From Lachnospiraceae bacterium UBA3692 (GTDB taxonomy: Bacteria > Bacillota > Clostridia > Lachnospirales > Lachnospiraceae): a stretch of 5,958 nucleotides of DNA. Shown in pieces: positions 5,518 through 5,958 of the stretch. Made by a program: the position numbers and the translations under genes. The notes below the pieces were generated by a model that saw only the letters and a program-made list of their open reading frames with translations, ran no database searches and had not been told where the DNA came from. Every line of letters starts with the position of its first letter. Within the stretch, counting starts at the first letter, position 1. Location: contig DFIR01000024.1 of NCBI GenBank assembly GCA_002372815.1, positions 1 to 5,958 of the forward strand, in the 5' to 3' direction.

Positions 5518-5958
5518 TCAGGCGAAAGGATTCTCTGTTGCGTAAGGCAGAGACGCCGGCTGGTTGTAGTTGAGGTCCTCGATCGGGACACCGATGTATT
5601 TGAAGACTTCGAAGAGTTCCTTGCCGTAGTGGCCGAAAGCGACGGCGCCGTGGTGAGGATAGTTCTTCTGGATCAGCACGTGGCGGTAGAAGCGGCCCAT
5701 CTCGTGGATCGCGAAGACGCCGATGCTGCCGAAGGAGCGGGTCGCGACGGGCAGGACTTCACCTTCCGCGACGTAGGCGCGGAGCTTGGCATCCGCGGTG
5801 GACTGCAGGCGGTAGAAGGTGATGTTGCCGGGAGCGATGTCGCCTTCGAGGGTACCGTCGGTCACTTCCTCGGGAAGGGATCTGGCCATGATGAGCTGGT
5901 TCTTCATCTCGCAGGAGGAGAGCTTCATCGAGCAGGTGTTGCCGCAGTGGAAGCCCAT
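5518..5958 (-). CDS. L-fucose/L-arabinose isomerase family protein, C-terminal part (5' end outside window)
   Basis: The frame is open to the right edge, so the first Met in view is internal and most of the N-terminus lies outside. The 146 visible residues match the C-terminal region of fucose isomerase-like proteins. IAPGNITFYRLQS and AYVAEGEVLPV correspond to GMPVTMYRINL and LQIAEGWTVDLP of E. coli FucI. PHHGAVAFGHYGKELFEVFKYIGVP corresponds to [24 protein letters not shown]. The HHG histidine (H103 of the fragment) aligns with the region holding the C-terminal metal-ligand histidine of FucI. These are comparisons from memory. The family interconverts aldoses and ketoses using a divalent metal in the cytoplasm. 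Many Clostridia copies are shorter than E. coli FucI and their substrate is not settled, so no symbol is given. The stop is TGA (5518-5520 complement). The gene converges on the alpha-glucosidase gene and shares its terminator. Confidence 0.82.
   Translation of the reverse strand: MGFHCGNTCSMKLSSCEMKNQLIMARSLPEEVTDGTLEGDIAPGNITFYRLQSTADAKLRAYVAEGEVLPVATRSFGSIGVFAIHEMGRFYRHVLIQKNYPHHGAVAFGHYGKELFEVFKYIGVPIEDLNYNQPASLPYATENPFA

Noticed and set aside
4148..5545. Plus-strand open frame of 465 codons in another frame of the alpha-glucosidase gene
   Set aside because: Low-complexity Arg/Gly/His/Pro translation with no motif. The overlapping GH13 frame has all catalytic regions intact.
3690..5591. 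Minus-strand open frame of 633 codons opposite the alpha-glucosidase
   Set aside because: Its composition is that of a codon-complement shadow (Val/Leu/Arg/Asp/His repeats). It runs through the terminator hairpin and overlaps the convergent isomerase gene.

Overview
This 5,958-base window is GC-rich and densely coding. It looks like a chromosome segment from a Gram-positive, Clostridia-type gut anaerobe, probably near Lachnospiraceae. The reasons are strong AGGAGG-type ribosome binding sites, a lipoprotein with an N-terminal lipobox, a GH13 oligo-1,6-glucosidase-type enzyme, a GT4 glycosyltransferase, and fucose-type genes at both edges. The taxon is inferred from protein resemblance recalled from memory, not from a search.

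Layout. Bases 1-876 (+) hold the C-terminal three quarters of lactaldehyde reductase (FucO), cut by the left edge. Bases 877-1136 are non-coding. They contain four copies of CCCGGAG and one complementary copy, which can form two mutually exclusive hairpins (a probable fucO terminator), followed by a good sigma-A-type promoter at 1036-1064. Three tightly packed + strand genes follow: a secreted lipoprotein of unknown function (1137-2177), a GT4 glycosyltransferase with an unusual charged C-terminal extension (2177-3712, start overlapping the preceding stop as TAATG), and a cytoplasmic GH13 alpha-glucosidase (3753-5444). A perfect 15-bp hairpin at 5455-5492 lies between this gene and a convergent minus-strand gene (5518-5958, cut by the right edge), whose product is the C-terminal part of an L-fucose/L-arabinose isomerase family protein.

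How the genes may work together. The two edge genes fit L-fucose catabolism: isomerisation of fucose to fuculose, and reduction of lactaldehyde to 1,2-propanediol. They face each other across the trio, so they cannot share a transcript here. The trio looks like one operon combining a surface-anchored protein, a nucleotide-sugar-dependent transferase and a cytoplasmic glucosidase. A role in making or turning over a glucose-containing envelope glycan or glycolipid is possible but unproven. No tRNA, rRNA, CRISPR array, insertion sequence or phage gene was seen. The least explained parts are the lipoprotein, the transferase's C-terminal extension and the repeat-rich leader before the operon.
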